A stretch of DNA of 64,000 bases from Camelimonas fluminis (GCF_014656355.1 NZ_BNCG01000001.1:228673-292672); one strand, 5' to 3'. Counted from the stretch's first letter, positions 47,064-58,099 are shown. The notes: generated by a model not told the origin, from the sequence alone. A program made the numbers and translations.

Positions 47064-48617
47064 TTACAGGTCCAGCAGCGGCGTGTCATCGTCCTGAGTC
47101 TTGCGGGGGCGCGCGCGGCGTCTGGCGGATGGCGGGTCTTTGGCCGTCGCGGGCGTGGCGTCGCCGTCGGGAACTGTGGCCCGCACGGCGCCGTCGACGA
47201 ACTGCAATTCCAGGCGCGCCCCCGGCGGGGCGCCGCTGACGCTGCGCACCGGGGCGCCTTCCAGGGTGCGCACCAGGGCAAAACCGCGCGCCAGCACGCC
47301 CTTGTAGCTGAGGCTGCGCAGCATCTGCTCCAGCGTTTCCAGCCTGGCGCGGCGCTGACGCTCCACCACGCTCCAGGCAGGCATGAGCCGGCCCGAGAAG
47401 GCGTCGAACCGCGCCCGGCGCGCCCGCAACTCCGCCCATGGCGAGTGGCGGGCGAGAGCGGTGGCGGCGCGGCCCAGCCGACGACTGGCGGCTTCGAACT
47501 GGCGGGCGCTGGCGGAGGTCAGCCGGGTCGCGGCCAGATCGAGCCGTTGCCGCGGCCCTTCCAGCGCCGCATGGGGGCGCGGCAGGGCGCGGGCGAGCGC
47601 GCGCAGGGCGTCGTGACGCTGGCGGGACAGCCGGCCGGCCGCGCCGTGATGACGGCGGGCGAGGTCGCCCAACTGGGCCAGCAGCTCCATGCGCACTGGC
47701 ACAACCTTTTCGGCGGCGGCCGTAGGGGTGGGCGCGCGCAGGTCGGCGGCGTGGTCGATCAGCGTCCAGTCGGTTTCGTGGCCGACGGCCGAGACCAGCG
47801 GAATCATGCTGTCGGCGGCGGCGCGCACCACCGCTTCGTCGTTGAAGCCCCACAGATCTTCCAGCGAGCCGCCGCCCCGGGCGACGATCAGCACGTCCGG
47901 TCGCGGCAGGGCTGCGTCCGGCGGACCTTCCGGCAAGGCGTTGAAGCCATGGATGGCGGCGGCGACCTCGGCGGCGCTGCCTTCGCCCTGCACCCGCACG
48001 GGCCAGACGATGACGCGGCGGGGGAAGCGATCTTCCAGCCGGTGCAGGATGTCGCGGATCACCGCGCCGGTGGGCGAGGTGATGACGCCGATCACCCGGG
48101 GCAGGAACGGCGGGATCTGTTTGCGCGCTTCATCGAACAGCCCCTCCGCCGCCAGCTTGCGCCGCCGTTCCTCCAGCAGGGCCATGAGCGCGCCGACGCC
48201 GGCCGGCTCCAGATGCTCCACGACGATCTGGTATTTGGACTGGCCGGGGAAGGTGGTGACGCGCCCGGTGGCGATCACCTCCATGCCTTCCTCCGGACGC
48301 ACGCGCAGTCGCCCGAACACGCCTTTCCAGATCACGGCGTCGATGCGGGCCCCATCGTCCTTGAGAGCGAAATAGCAATGGCCAGACGAATGCGGGCCGC
48401 GATAGCCGCTGACCTCGCCGCGCAGCCGCACGTGACCGAACTGGTCCTCCAGCGTCCGCTTCATGGCGCCGGACAGGCTGGAGACGCTCCATTCGTGCGC
48501 GTTGGAGCCGTTGTCCGCCGTGGAGGCCACGCCAAACAGACCATCGTCGGCCGGCGGGCTGGAGCGGGTGGCGCGGGAGGAGGTTCTGGGGATGCGGGGC
48601 GGGGCCATGGCGGCCAT
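47064..48617 (-). CDS. xseA: exodeoxyribonuclease VII large subunit XseA
   Basis: XseA is the catalytic subunit of exonuclease VII, which degrades single-stranded DNA from both ends. The 517-residue protein has an OB-fold ([26 protein letters not shown] split over two strands), the catalytic core [39 protein letters not shown] and [20 protein letters not shown], then a long helical arm and a basic tail ([12 protein letters not shown]). ATG 48617 or 48608 starts it. The frame stays open far upstream through serA, which is a shadow. The small subunit gene xseB is not in the window. Confidence 0.95.
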   Translation of the reverse strand: MAAMAPPRIPRTSSRATRSSPPADDGLFGVASTADNGSNAHEWSVSSLSGAMKRTLEDQFGHVRLRGEVSGYRGPHSSGHCYFALKDDGARIDAVIWKGVFGRLRVRPEEGMEVIATGRVTTFPGQSKYQIVVEHLEPAGVGALMALLEERRRKLAAEGLFDEARKQIPPFLPRVIGVITSPTGAVIRDILHRLEDRFPRRVIVWPVRVQGEGSAAEVAAAIHGFNALPEGPPDAALPRPDVLIVARGGGSLEDLWGFNDEAVVRAAADSMIPLVSAVGHETDWTLIDHAADLRAPTPTAAAEKVVPVRMELLAQLGDLARRHHGAAGRLSRQRHDALRALARALPRPHAALEGPRQRLDLAATRLTSASARQFEAASRRLGRAATALARHSPWAELRARRARFDAFSGRLMPAWSVVERQRRARLETLEQMLRSLSYKGVLARGFALVRTLEGAPVRSVSGAPPGARLELQFVDGAVRATVPDGDATPATAKDPPSARRRARPRKTQDDDTPLLDL

Positions 48618-48708
48618 TGTAGCTGGCCTGCCGGCGCCCTGAACAGTCCGCAAACGCCGCCACGCCGGCCTTGCCCCCGACTGGCGGATGCGCCGGGGTC
48701 GTGGCCGT

Positions 48709-48778
48709 GACAAATTTCCGGGAATTTTTGTCGTCAGGGTGCTATTCAGCCAGCGCGCCCCGATGGCGCGCCTTTTTT
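48709..48778 (+). promoter_or_regulatory. serA leader with two hairpins, the second terminator-like (candidate attenuator)
   Basis: The first hairpin is GACAAATT paired with AATTTTTGTC (48709-48732). The second is GCGCGCC (48753-48759) with GGCGCGC (48765-48771) around CCGAT, followed by C and six T residues (48773-48778). It sits 34 bases before the serA ATG, and xseA upstream is on the other strand, so it can only act on serA transcripts. Structured leaders before serC-serA are known in alphaproteobacteria; equivalence is not shown here. Confidence 0.55.
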
Positions 48779-48812
48779 CGCGTCGCTCACGCACCGCCCA
48801 GGAGACGAGCCC

Positions 48813-50051
<1,239 letters not shown>

Positions 50052-50275
50052 GGTCGGCCCTGGCGTTTCGGGGAGGCCCCGCGACGTTGTGGACGGCGGC
50101 GGCCCTGGCCGGAACAGGTTGAGCTGCCGTGCTGAGAGGTCGCGCGGCGTGGAAAAACGTGGATGGCCGGGTCAAGCCCGGCCATGAGGCGTTGGGGGCA
50201 TGGCGCGTTGTGGCGTGGGCCTGATGGCGGTCGCCAGGGCGTCGCCCCGACGCAGCCTCCTGGGATGGATTTGCC

Positions 50276-50908
50276 CTATCCAGGCTCGCCCAGCATGGCG
50301 AACAGGGGCAGCGCCGACAGGGGCGCTTCGATTTTTTTATCGCCGCGTTTTGGCTTGTCGTTGAAGTCCGCGCCTTCGTGGGTCAACAGCCAGCGCTTGC
50401 GGGCGAGGCCGCCAGCGTAGCCGGTGAGCGTGCCGTCGGCGCCGATCACCCGGTGGCAGGGCACGACGACGCCAATGGGGTTGGCGCCATTGGCCAGGCC
50501 CACCGCCCGGACCGCCGTGGGCGGGGCGCCAATCGCCGCCGTCAACTGGCCGTAGCTGAGGGTTGTCCCGGCGGGGATCCGGCGCAGGCCCGCCCACACC
50601 CGGCGCTGGAACGCCGTGCCGTTGGTGGCGACGGGGATGGCGTCGATAGCTGCGATGTCGCCGCCGAAATAGGCGTCGAGCGCGTGGGCGAGGTCAGCCG
50701 GCGTTGCGCCGGTTTCGGGCTCGACAGGGCCGTAATGTCGCGCCAGCAGCCGGCGCATGCGCTCGTCATAACCTTCCCAGTCGAACACCCGCAGGGCGCC
50801 GGTTTCATCGCAGATCAGCAGCGCCATGCCGGCAGGCGTCGGCCACTGCGAGAGAACCAGGCGTTGCGGCGCCGGCGCGGCGGGCGGCGGTTCCAGGGCT
50901 GGCAGCAT
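50276..50908 (-). CDS. ogt: methylated-DNA--protein-cysteine methyltransferase
   Basis: This suicide protein repairs O6-alkylguanine by transferring the alkyl group to its own cysteine. The 210-residue product has a variable N-terminal domain (GMALLICDETGALRVFDWE), the helix-turn-helix region (IPAGTTLSYGQLTAAIG with the arginine finger AVRAVGLANGANP) and the acceptor motif PIGVVVPCHRVIGADG. ATG 50908 has GGAGA nine bases upstream. It lacks an AdaA-type domain, so it is the constitutive Ogt type. The last 20 residues are unique and Lys/Asp-rich. Confidence 0.93.
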   Translation of the reverse strand: MLPALEPPPAAPAPQRLVLSQWPTPAGMALLICDETGALRVFDWEGYDERMRRLLARHYGPVEPETGATPADLAHALDAYFGGDIAAIDAIPVATNGTAFQRRVWAGLRRIPAGTTLSYGQLTAAIGAPPTAVRAVGLANGANPIGVVVPCHRVIGADGTLTGYAGGLARKRWLLTHEGADFNDKPKRGDKKIEAPLSALPLFAMLGEPG

Positions 50909-51067
50909 GGCGGGTGTCTCCAGATTGGCGCGCCTCCAGATCAGGCAGGGACACAACAACAGACACGGATGGCGGGAGCAAGTCGCGTCGTCGTGCGTGC
51001 GCGGGCTGTCGTCCCGACCCGCGGCCCGACCGTTGGGAGCGGCCGGCTTCCGGCAGTCGCGGGCGCC

Positions 51068-52558
51068 TCAGAATTTCGGCGCGCCGACATCCGGCGGGCC
51101 GCCAAAGCCGCCGGGGGCGGCCGGAGCCCCGGGCGCGCCGGGAAGGCCGGGGGCGCCTGGGAGGCCAGGGGCGGGAGCGCCGCCCAGATTGCGGAACTGC
51201 TCTTCCACCGCCTTGTCGTCGATCTTCTTCACGTCCTCCAGCCAGTAGGTGACGGAGTTGGGCCAGAAGATCACGATGGCCACCAGGATCAACTGCATGA
51301 CCACCCAGGGGATCGAACCCCAGTAGATGTCGGAGCTTTTCACCGCCTTGGGCGCGATGCCGCGCAGATAGAACAGGGCGAAGCCGAAGGGCGGGTGCAT
51401 GAAGCTGGTCTGCATGTTGACGCAGATCAGCACGCCGAACCAGATCAGGTTGATGTCCAGCTTGGCGGCCACGGGCGCCAGCAGCGGAATGACGATGAAG
51501 GCGATCTCGAAGAAGTCGAGGAAGAACGCCAGAATGAAGATGAAGATATTGACGAAGATCAGGAAGCCGATCTGACCGCCAGGCAGGTGCGACAGCATGT
51601 GCTCGATCCAGCGACCGCCGTCCATGCCCTGGAAAACAAGGCTGAAGCAGGTGGAGCCAATCAGGATGAACACCACCATGGCGGTGAGGCGCATGGTGTT
51701 CTCCATGCCCTCCCAGCACAATTTCCAGGTGAGCCGCCGGTGTAGCGCCGCCAGAACCAGCGCGCCGACCGCGCCCATGGCGCCGGCTTCCGTCGGCGTG
51801 GCGAGGCCGAGGAAGATGGTGCCCAGCACCAGGAAGATCAGCACGATCGACGGAATCATGCCCCACAGCACCCTGAAAACCAGGGCGCGGTTCAGCTCGC
51901 CGCGCGCTTCCGGCGGCAGCGGCGGCATGGCGCCGGGGCGCAGGAACGACAGCGCCACGATGTAGAGGATGAAGATCGCCACCTGGAGCAGCGAGGGGCC
52001 GATGGCGCCCAGATACATGTCGCCGACTGATTTGCCGAGCTGGTCGGCGAGGATCACCAGCACCAGCGACGGCGGGATCAGCTGGGTGATGGTGCCGGAG
52101 GCGGCGATGACGCCGGTGGCCACGCGCATGTCGTAGCCGTAGCGCATCATTACCGGCAGCGAGATGACGCCCATGGCGATCACCGAGGCGGCCACGGTGC
52201 CGGTGATGGCGCCGAGAATGGCGCCGACAATGATCACCGCATAGGCGAGGCCGCCAGGAATGGCGCCGAACAGTTTGCCGGTGCCCTCCAGCAAATCCTC
52301 CGCCAGACCGCAGCGCTCCAGGATCGCGCCCATGAAGGTGAAGAACGGGATGGCCAGCAGCAGGTCGTTGGAGATGATGCCGAAGAACCGCAGCGGCAAG
52401 GCGGTGAGGAAGTCAGGCGTGAAATGTCCGGTGAAGATCCCCAGCACGCCGAACGCCAGTCCGACGGCGGACAACGAGAACGCCACCGGGAAACCAAGCA
52501 GCATGAAACAGATCATGCCGGCGAACATCAGCGGCGGCAGCACCCCGTATGCGAACAT
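51068..52558 (-). CDS. dctM: TRAP transporter large membrane subunit (DctM family) with collagen-like tail
   Basis: The large, 12-13-helix subunit of a tripartite ATP-independent periplasmic importer, driven by the ion gradient. FLLGFPVAFSLSAVGL-type N-terminus, GAILGAITGTVAASVIAMG, TQLIPPSLVLVILA and ATPTEAGAMGAVGALVLAAL are classical DctM blocks. The final 40 residues depart from the family: a run of Gly-x-Pro triplets such as GLPGAPGLPGAP, ending GGPPDVGAPKF. The binding protein gene is absent nearby, so the substrate (often C4-dicarboxylates or keto acids) is unknown. The small subunit gene lies 45 bases upstream. Confidence 0.93.
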   Translation of the reverse strand: MFAYGVLPPLMFAGMICFMLLGFPVAFSLSAVGLAFGVLGIFTGHFTPDFLTALPLRFFGIISNDLLLAIPFFTFMGAILERCGLAEDLLEGTGKLFGAIPGGLAYAVIIVGAILGAITGTVAASVIAMGVISLPVMMRYGYDMRVATGVIAASGTITQLIPPSLVLVILADQLGKSVGDMYLGAIGPSLLQVAIFILYIVALSFLRPGAMPPLPPEARGELNRALVFRVLWGMIPSIVLIFLVLGTIFLGLATPTEAGAMGAVGALVLAALHRRLTWKLCWEGMENTMRLTAMVVFILIGSTCFSLVFQGMDGGRWIEHMLSHLPGGQIGFLIFVNIFIFILAFFLDFFEIAFIVIPLLAPVAAKLDINLIWFGVLICVNMQTSFMHPPFGFALFYLRGIAPKAVKSSDIYWGSIPWVVMQLILVAIVIFWPNSVTYWLEDVKKIDDKAVEEQFRNLGGAPAPGLPGAPGLPGAPGAPAAPGGFGGPPDVGAPKF

Positions 52559-52603
52559 GGTTCGGACCTCCCTGACCCCGCCTTGCCGGCATCGGTTGCG
52601 CTG

Positions 52604-53143
52604 TTATTGCAGCGGTTTTTCGTAATTGGTGTCGATGTCCGTCAGGCCGCGCAGCGCCGCCACGCGTTTGATCAGCTCTGAAACGCCCTGCAGCGTCAGC
52701 AGAAAGAAGCCGGCGGGCAAAACCAGCTTGGCCGGCCACAGGATCAGGCCGCCGGCGTTCAGCGAATATTCGCCCGAGAACCACGAGGTGAGGAAAAACC
52801 GCCAGCAGATAATGGTGAGGAATATGGTGACCGGCAGCAGGAACACCGTCAGGCCGATGGCGTCGATCCAGAGCCGCTTCCGCTCCGACACCGAGCCGTA
52901 AATCACGTCGACGCGCACATGCTCGTTGCAGGCCAGGGTCCATGAGGCGCCGAACAGCACCATGGCGCCGAACATGTACCACTGGATTTCGAGCCAGCCG
53001 TTCGAGCTGTAGTGAAACAGGTAGCGCACCGTGGCGTTGCCGGCGCTGATGAGCACGGTGAGCAGCACCAGCCAGCTCGCCACGTAGCCCAGCCAGCGGC
53101 TGAGCTGATCGATGCCCCTGCTCAGAACCAACAGGCCCTGCAT
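52604..53143 (-). CDS. dctQ: TRAP transporter small membrane subunit (DctQ family)
   Basis: The 179-residue four-helix protein pairs with the DctM subunit encoded downstream on the same strand. Typical features are the SAGNATVRYLFHYSSNGWLEIQ region, FGASWTLACNEHVRVDVIYG and the LWIDAIGLTVFLLPVTIF helix. ATG 53143 has AGGGAG eight bases upstream. The frame extends to 53173 without support. No dctP-like gene precedes it; the next gene upstream is divergent and is an M20 peptidase. Confidence 0.93.
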   Translation of the reverse strand: MQGLLVLSRGIDQLSRWLGYVASWLVLLTVLISAGNATVRYLFHYSSNGWLEIQWYMFGAMVLFGASWTLACNEHVRVDVIYGSVSERKRLWIDAIGLTVFLLPVTIFLTIICWRFFLTSWFSGEYSLNAGGLILWPAKLVLPAGFFLLTLQGVSELIKRVAALRGLTDIDTNYEKPLQ

Positions 53144-53538
53144 GGTCGTCTCCCTGAACGAGGCTCCGGTCAAAACAGGCCGGAGACGGGCGTCAAGCTA
53201 TTGTATTTGTGTGCATTTCCTCAACGCAACGAGCGCGGGTCGCGTCAGGGGCGTGGCGGAAGCGTCCGGGAGCCGGAGCTGGAGCTACCGATTCTGGAGT
53301 AGCGGATTCCCTTGCGATCGCAACCAAGACTTTTGGCATAGGGGGCGTGAGGCAGGTATTCAGAGCACGAATACGCTGTGCGCGGAGGCCAATACCTGGT
53401 CAGCTCTTTGCCGCCCGTGCGCCGGTTCAGCAAGGGGCGCCCGGCCAATCGATCTGGCAAATCAGCTTGGCAATGCGGGCCGGGACGCGTCATGGTTGGG
53501 CAACCGGGCGCGCCCGGAAAACAGCCGGGAGAAACGCC
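53144..53538. other. divergent spacer between TRAP genes and M20 peptidase
   Basis: It holds the promoters of both sides. A small hairpin CTCCGG/CCGGAG (53164-53185) lies about 20 bases upstream of dctQ. AT-richer DNA at about 53198-53222 (GCTATTGTATTTGTGTGC) may be promoter sequence. No gene is supported. Confidence 0.4.
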
Positions 53539-54669
53539 GTGAACTTCGCCGGATTGCCGTTCGACGCCGAAACCATGCTGCAGGGCCTGATTCCCTGGGT
53601 GATGTGCGAGAGCCCCACCCATGACGTCGCCGCCGTCAACGCCATGCTGGATCTGGCCAGCATTGATCTGGCGGCGATGGGGGCGACCATTGAGCGAATT
53701 CCCGGCCGGATGGGGTTCGCCGGTTGCGTCCGGGCGCGGTTTCCGCATCCGCGCTTTGGTGAGCCAGGCATTCTGATCGCTGGCCATTTCGACACGGTGC
53801 ATCCGGTGGGAACGTTGCAGCGCCTGCCGGTGCGGCGCGAAGGCGACCTGTGCTACGGCCCCGGCATCATGGACATGAAGAGCGGCAACTACCTGGCGCT
53901 GGAGGCGATTCGCCAGATCGCCCGCGCCGGCTGGCAGACGCCGCTGCCGGTGACGGTGTTGTTCACGCCGGATGAGGAAGTTGGCACGCCCAGCGCCCGT
54001 GAGCTGATCGAGCAGGAGGCGGGGCGCAACCGTTACGTGCTGGTGCCGGAGCCATCGCTGACCGACAATGGCGTGGTGACCGGGCGTTACGCCATCGCCC
54101 GGTTCAATCTGCGCGCCGAGGGGCGGCCCAGCCATGCTGGCGCCCAGCTTTCCGCCGGTCGTTCGGCGATTCGTGAAATGGCCCGGCGGATTCTCGATAT
54201 CGAAGCCATGACCACGCGCAATTGCACCTTCAGCGTCGGCATTATCAACGGCGGCGAATGGGTGAATTGCGTGCCGTCCACCTGCACAGGCCAGGCGCTG
54301 AGCATGGCGCGCCGCCAGGAGGATCTGGACGCCGGCGTCGCCGCCATGCTGGCGATGAGCGGGGAGAGCGACGGCGCCCGTTTCACCGTGACACGCGGCG
54401 TCACCCGGCCGGTGTGGGAGCCGGACGCCTGCGGCATGGCGCTGTACGAACGGGCGAAAGCCATCGCCACGGAACTCGGCTTCGACCTGCCGCACGCCAG
54501 CCAGGGCGGCGGCTCGGACGGCAATTTCACCGGCGCCATGGGCGTTCCCACCCTCGACGGTCTCGGCGCGCTGGGCGCCAACGCCCATACGCTGAACGAA
54601 CACATCGTGGTGAATTCGCTGGCGGACCGGGGACGGCTGTTCGCCGGACTGTTGGCGACGCTGGACTGA
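53539..54669 (+). CDS. M20 family metallopeptidase (glutamate carboxypeptidase/ArgE-like)
   Basis: A 376-residue di-zinc peptidase/deacylase of family M20. Metal and catalytic blocks are ILIAGHFDTVHPVGT (His-x-Asp), GPGIMDMKSGNYLALEAI (bridging Asp), LFTPDEEVGTPSARELIE (catalytic Glu-Glu) and the dimerisation-domain GRPSHAGAQ, with a final His in NAHTLNEHI. It resembles carboxypeptidase G2-like glutamate carboxypeptidases. The start is a GTG at 53539, preceded by GGGAG nine bases upstream; the upstream open frame to 53209 is Arg-rich filler. Cytosolic, substrate unknown. Confidence 0.9.
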   Translation: MNFAGLPFDAETMLQGLIPWVMCESPTHDVAAVNAMLDLASIDLAAMGATIERIPGRMGFAGCVRARFPHPRFGEPGILIAGHFDTVHPVGTLQRLPVRREGDLCYGPGIMDMKSGNYLALEAIRQIARAGWQTPLPVTVLFTPDEEVGTPSARELIEQEAGRNRYVLVPEPSLTDNGVVTGRYAIARFNLRAEGRPSHAGAQLSAGRSAIREMARRILDIEAMTTRNCTFSVGIINGGEWVNCVPSTCTGQALSMARRQEDLDAGVAAMLAMSGESDGARFTVTRGVTRPVWEPDACGMALYERAKAIATELGFDLPHASQGGGSDGNFTGAMGVPTLDGLGALGANAHTLNEHIVVNSLADRGRLFAGLLATLD

Positions 54670-54918
54670 CCCCGTCGCCAGTCACAGGGAGCTTCAACGC
54701 GTCTCCGGTTGGACGCGGCGGCTCCCGGAGGCAACGCGCCGGCAAAGGGCGTTACCGCCGCGCCCGGCAGAACCCGGCAGGAATGGCGCTGATCTTAAGG
54801 CGCTGGTCTTCAGGCGCTGGTCTTGGCCGCGTCGGCCGGCGCATGTATGGGTCAGGGCGTGGCGCGGAGTCAGCTTCCGGTTCCGCGCCCGTCAGCCCTG
54901 CATTGAGGAAACGCGGCC

Positions 54919-55125
54919 ATGACTGGCGAAGAACGCCTGACCGAGCTTGAAATCCGCATAGCCGAGCAGGACAAAACCATCGAGGACCTGTCGTCGGTGC
55001 TGGCTGAGCAGTGGAAAACCATTGATCAGATGGGCAAAAAATTGAACGCGCTGACCAGCCGCTTCCTGCTGCTGGAAGAGCAGACCGCGCCGGATACGCC
55101 GGTAACGAAGCCGCCGCACTGGTAG
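54919..55125 (+). CDS. slyX: SlyX family protein
   Basis: The 68-residue SlyX homologue is almost wholly coiled coil (EERLTELEIRIAEQDKTIED, LAEQWKTIDQMGKKLNALTS) with a Pro-rich end (PVTKPPHW). SlyX has no established function, although it lies next to slyD in enterobacteria. Here it is alone, preceded by GAGGAAACGCGGCC-type sequence with the GAGG at a plausible distance. The DNA from 54670 to 54918 shows no gene. Confidence 0.9.
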   Translation: MTGEERLTELEIRIAEQDKTIEDLSSVLAEQWKTIDQMGKKLNALTSRFLLLEEQTAPDTPVTKPPHW

Positions 55126-55176
55126 GCGGCGGCGATCATCGGGTTGTGACAGCCACGCCGGCGCGCGTTGCGCCAG

Positions 55177-55524
55177 TCAGGTCGGGGACCAGACGGCGAA
55201 TTCGGTTCCGCCAGGTTCGCGGAACTGGAAACGACGGCCGCCGGGGAAGTCAAAGATATCCGCGGTGACGACGCCGCCGGCGGCTTTTACCCGGGCCAGG
55301 GCGGCTTCGAGAACGTCGGTTTTCAGGATCACCAGCGGCGGCGCAAGGCTGGCCCGGGCGACGCCGCCGTCAAGGCCCGCGCCATCAAGCGCCTGATAAT
55401 CCGGACCATAATCGACGAAATTCCAACCGAAGGCGTTGGTGAAGAAAGCCGTGGTGGCGGCGACGTCGGGCGAGGAAAACTCCACATAGTCGATGGCGAG
55501 TTTCGCCGGCGTGGCGTCTGGCAT
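55177..55524 (-). CDS. VOC family (glyoxalase-fold) protein
   Basis: A 115-residue single-domain VOC protein with two beta-alpha-beta-beta-beta modules: AIDYVEFSSPDVAATTAFF begins the first, and LVILKTDVLEAALARVKAAGG with FQFREPGGTEFAVW forms the second. Potential metal ligands include a Glu in VEFSSP and in the final REPGG-EFAVW strand; no catalytic role can be assigned. ATG 55524 follows GGAGG by six bases. It diverges from the DsbA-like gene. Confidence 0.85.
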   Translation of the reverse strand: MPDATPAKLAIDYVEFSSPDVAATTAFFTNAFGWNFVDYGPDYQALDGAGLDGGVARASLAPPLVILKTDVLEAALARVKAAGGVVTADIFDFPGGRRFQFREPGGTEFAVWSPT

Positions 55525-55685
55525 GGAAACCTCCAGAGTTTGGGCGGCGGCCGCCGCCTGTTGCGCAACTGGAAACCATGATGACCGGCCATGGTTGTGC
55601 GCGACACGACCACGCCGCATTGTCCTGTGCATAGACGTTTTGTGGATCGACCGGGCGATTGGGCGTGCTGGAAGGGTTTGACGTG

Positions 55686-56444
55686 ATGATGTGGGTGAGC
55701 CGGCGGACAGCGTTGCTCGGGGGGCTGGGGGCGCTTTTCGCTGTGGGCGCGGGTGTCCAGGCAAGCGGCCAGACAGGCGGCCAGGGGGCGGATCACTGGT
55801 ACGACCTGAAGGACCGGGATGGCGCGCCATTGCCCAACATGCGGCTGCCGGTGGAGTTGACCTCGGAGATTGAGCGTCTGCCCGGCGTGTTCTGGATGGG
55901 CGCCGCCCAGCCGGACGTCACCATCATCGAAGTCTATGATTACAACTGCCCCTGGTGCCACGCGACGGCGCGCGACCTGCACGCCTTGATGGCGGATGCG
56001 GGCGACGTGCGCATCGGTTTCATGAACAATCCGATTCTCTCCCCCGCGTCCGCACAGGCGGCCAAGGTCGAAATGGCGCTGTTGCGCACCATGGGCCCGC
56101 AGATTGCCTATGATTTTTACCGGGCGATGTTTTCCCGCAAGGGCCGCGCCGATGGAGCCGCCGCGCTGGCCGCCGCCAGGGTGGTGATGGACGGACGGCG
56201 GAGCGACGCCGCCGAAGGCAAGAAAACCGGCGCGACCTTCGCTGACGTCCAGCGCGTCGCTGACGATGAAAAAACCGCCATGGCCCTGAAGGCGCAGATG
56301 AAACTGGCCGCGTCGCTCGGCATGTCGGCGACGCCGTCGTTCATCACCGGCGGCGTCAGCATCCAAGGATATCCTGGCCCGAAAACCCTCGGCGGCATTG
56401 TCGCCGCCATGCGCGACTGCGAGGAGCCGGTCTGCAAGGGCTGA
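55686..56444 (+). CDS. DsbA-like thiol:disulfide oxidoreductase with Tat-like signal
   Basis: A 252-residue periplasmic thioredoxin-fold protein. The N-terminus SRRTALLGGLGALFAVG resembles a twin-arginine signal (S-R-R-x-x-L), ending about VQASG. The active site is CPWC (C88, C91) in YDYNCPWCHATARDLH. Insertion of a helical domain and the cis-Pro loop SATPSFITGGVSIQGY, then DCEEPVCKG, match the DsbA/BdbD-like branch. Likely oxidises or isomerises exported proteins. GGAAGGG precedes ATG 55686; 55689 is an alternative. Confidence 0.88.
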   Translation: MMWVSRRTALLGGLGALFAVGAGVQASGQTGGQGADHWYDLKDRDGAPLPNMRLPVELTSEIERLPGVFWMGAAQPDVTIIEVYDYNCPWCHATARDLHALMADAGDVRIGFMNNPILSPASAQAAKVEMALLRTMGPQIAYDFYRAMFSRKGRADGAAALAAARVVMDGRRSDAAEGKKTGATFADVQRVADDEKTAMALKAQMKLAASLGMSATPSFITGGVSIQGYPGPKTLGGIVAAMRDCEEPVCKG

Positions 56445-56773
56445 AATGGGCAAAGAGCGCGGGCAAGCGGCGCGAGCATGCCCAGGTCAAAGTCCAGGTC
56501 AAAGTCCAGGCTCAGGTCGAAGCCCCGGCCCAGGTCACAGCCCGTGTTCTTCCCCAGGCCCAGGGGGCTGGGGAAAACGCATTCAGCCAAAATGAGTCGG
56601 CGCTCCCGTTCAACTCGGGCTATCCGCCCCGCCAGGCCCCCGACCGACGCATCAGTTCAGGGGCGGGCCAGCCGGCAAGGGGAGGGGGCCGGTTCGCCGC
56701 CAGGCGTGAATCGCGCCTGCTTCAGGCGCCGGGGCGCTATCCATGACCCGGCAGTTTCTTTATAAGCGCGGCC
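56445..56773 (+). other. spacer before purD with degenerate tandem repeat
   Basis: The left half holds an array of CAGGTCAAAGTC-like units (listed separately). The right half has no gene. The purD promoter lies here, but no clear -35/-10 pair is recognised. Confidence 0.4.
56482..56562. repeat. degenerate tandem repeat array
   Basis: Two perfect copies of CAGGTCAAAGTC (about 56483-56506) are followed by increasingly degenerate copies (CAGGTCGAAGCC, CAGGTCACAGCC, CAGGCCCAGG). The array is in a spacer; short frames across it have low-complexity products (Lys/Ser/Arg on plus, Asp/Leu/Phe on minus) and no binding site. Confidence 0.65.
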
Positions 56774-58063
56774 ATGAATATCCTGCTCATTGGCTCGGGC
56801 GGCCGCGAACATGCGCTGGCGTGGAAGTTGGCTGCATCTCCCTCATGCGACAAGCTTTTCATCGCGCCCGGCAACCCGGGCACGGCGACGCTTGGCGAGA
56901 ACGTCGCGCTCGACGCGAGCGACCACGCGGCGGTGATCGATTTTTGCCGCGCCCGCGCCATCGGCCTGGTGGTCGTTGGCCCCGAGGCGCCGCTGGTGGC
57001 TGGCCTCGTTGATGATCTCGCCGCAGCGGGCCTCAAGGCTTTCGGCCCACGCAAGACGGCCGCGCAACTGGAGGGCTCCAAGGGCTTCACCAAGGAGCTG
57101 TGCGCCGAATACGGCATTCCCACCGCGGCGTTCGCCCGGTTTGAGGACCTGGCCGCGGCCCGCGCGTATGTGCGCGAAAAAGGCGCGCCGATCGTCATCA
57201 AGGCCGATGGCCTTGCCGCCGGCAAGGGCGTGGTGGTGGCCGAGACGCTGGCCCAGGCCGAAGAGGCGCTGGACATGATGTTCGGCGGCGGACTGGGGCA
57301 GGCTGGCGCCGCCGTCGTCGTCGAGGAATTCATGAGCGGCGAGGAGGCCAGCGTCTTCGCCATCACCGACGGCAAATCGTTCATTCCCTTCGGCGACGCC
57401 CAGGACCACAAGCGGGTGTTCGACGGCGATCGCGGCCCGAACACGGGCGGCATGGGCGCCTATTCGCCGGCGCCGGTGGTGACGTCTGAGGTCCACCAGC
57501 AGATCATGGACCGCATCATCGCGCCGACGGTGGCGGGCATGGCCCAGCGCGGCGCGCCCTATGTGGGCGTGCTCTACGCCGGGGTGATCCTCACCGCCGA
57601 GGGGCCCAAGCTGATCGAGTACAACGCGCGCTTCGGCGACCCGGAATGCCAAGTGCTGATGCTGCGTTTCCGCGGCGACCTGGTGCAGGTGATGCTGGCC
57701 GCCATCGATGGCGGCCTCGACGCGCTGCCGCCGGAGCAGCTTGCCTGGTCGGATGAGGCGGCGTTGACGGTGGTGATGGCGGCGGACGGCTATCCGGGCG
57801 CGGTGAGGGCCGGTTCGGTGATCCGTGGCGTCGACGAAGCCGCTGGCCCGGACGTGATGGTGTTTCACGCCGGCACGAAGACCGTCGACGGCGCCCTGAC
57901 GGCGGCCGGCGGGCGCGTGCTGGCGGTGACGGCGCGCGGCGCTTCGGTGATCGAGGCCCAGCGCCGCGCCTATGAGGCGGTGGACCAGATCAACTGGCCG
58001 CAGGGTTTTTGCCGTCGCGATATTGGCTACCGGGCGGTGGCGCGCGAGCAGCAGGGCGGCTGA
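56774..58063 (+). CDS. purD: phosphoribosylamine--glycine ligase PurD
   Basis: PurD joins glycine to phosphoribosylamine with ATP, in purine synthesis. The 429-residue ATP-grasp enzyme starts [19 protein letters not shown], has the [14 protein letters not shown] turn, the [18 protein letters not shown] lid, [13 protein letters not shown], and the metal-binding [17 protein letters not shown] block. Length and order are normal. A terminator follows at 58100. Confidence 0.97.
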   Translation: MNILLIGSGGREHALAWKLAASPSCDKLFIAPGNPGTATLGENVALDASDHAAVIDFCRARAIGLVVVGPEAPLVAGLVDDLAAAGLKAFGPRKTAAQLEGSKGFTKELCAEYGIPTAAFARFEDLAAARAYVREKGAPIVIKADGLAAGKGVVVAETLAQAEEALDMMFGGGLGQAGAAVVVEEFMSGEEASVFAITDGKSFIPFGDAQDHKRVFDGDRGPNTGGMGAYSPAPVVTSEVHQQIMDRIIAPTVAGMAQRGAPYVGVLYAGVILTAEGPKLIEYNARFGDPECQVLMLRFRGDLVQVMLAAIDGGLDALPPEQLAWSDEAALTVVMAADGYPGAVRAGSVIRGVDEAAGPDVMVFHAGTKTVDGALTAAGGRVLAVTARGASVIEAQRRAYEAVDQINWPQGFCRRDIGYRAVAREQQGG

Positions 58064-58099
58064 AGGCCGGATCGTCCTGACAGAGCGCTGAAGATGATG

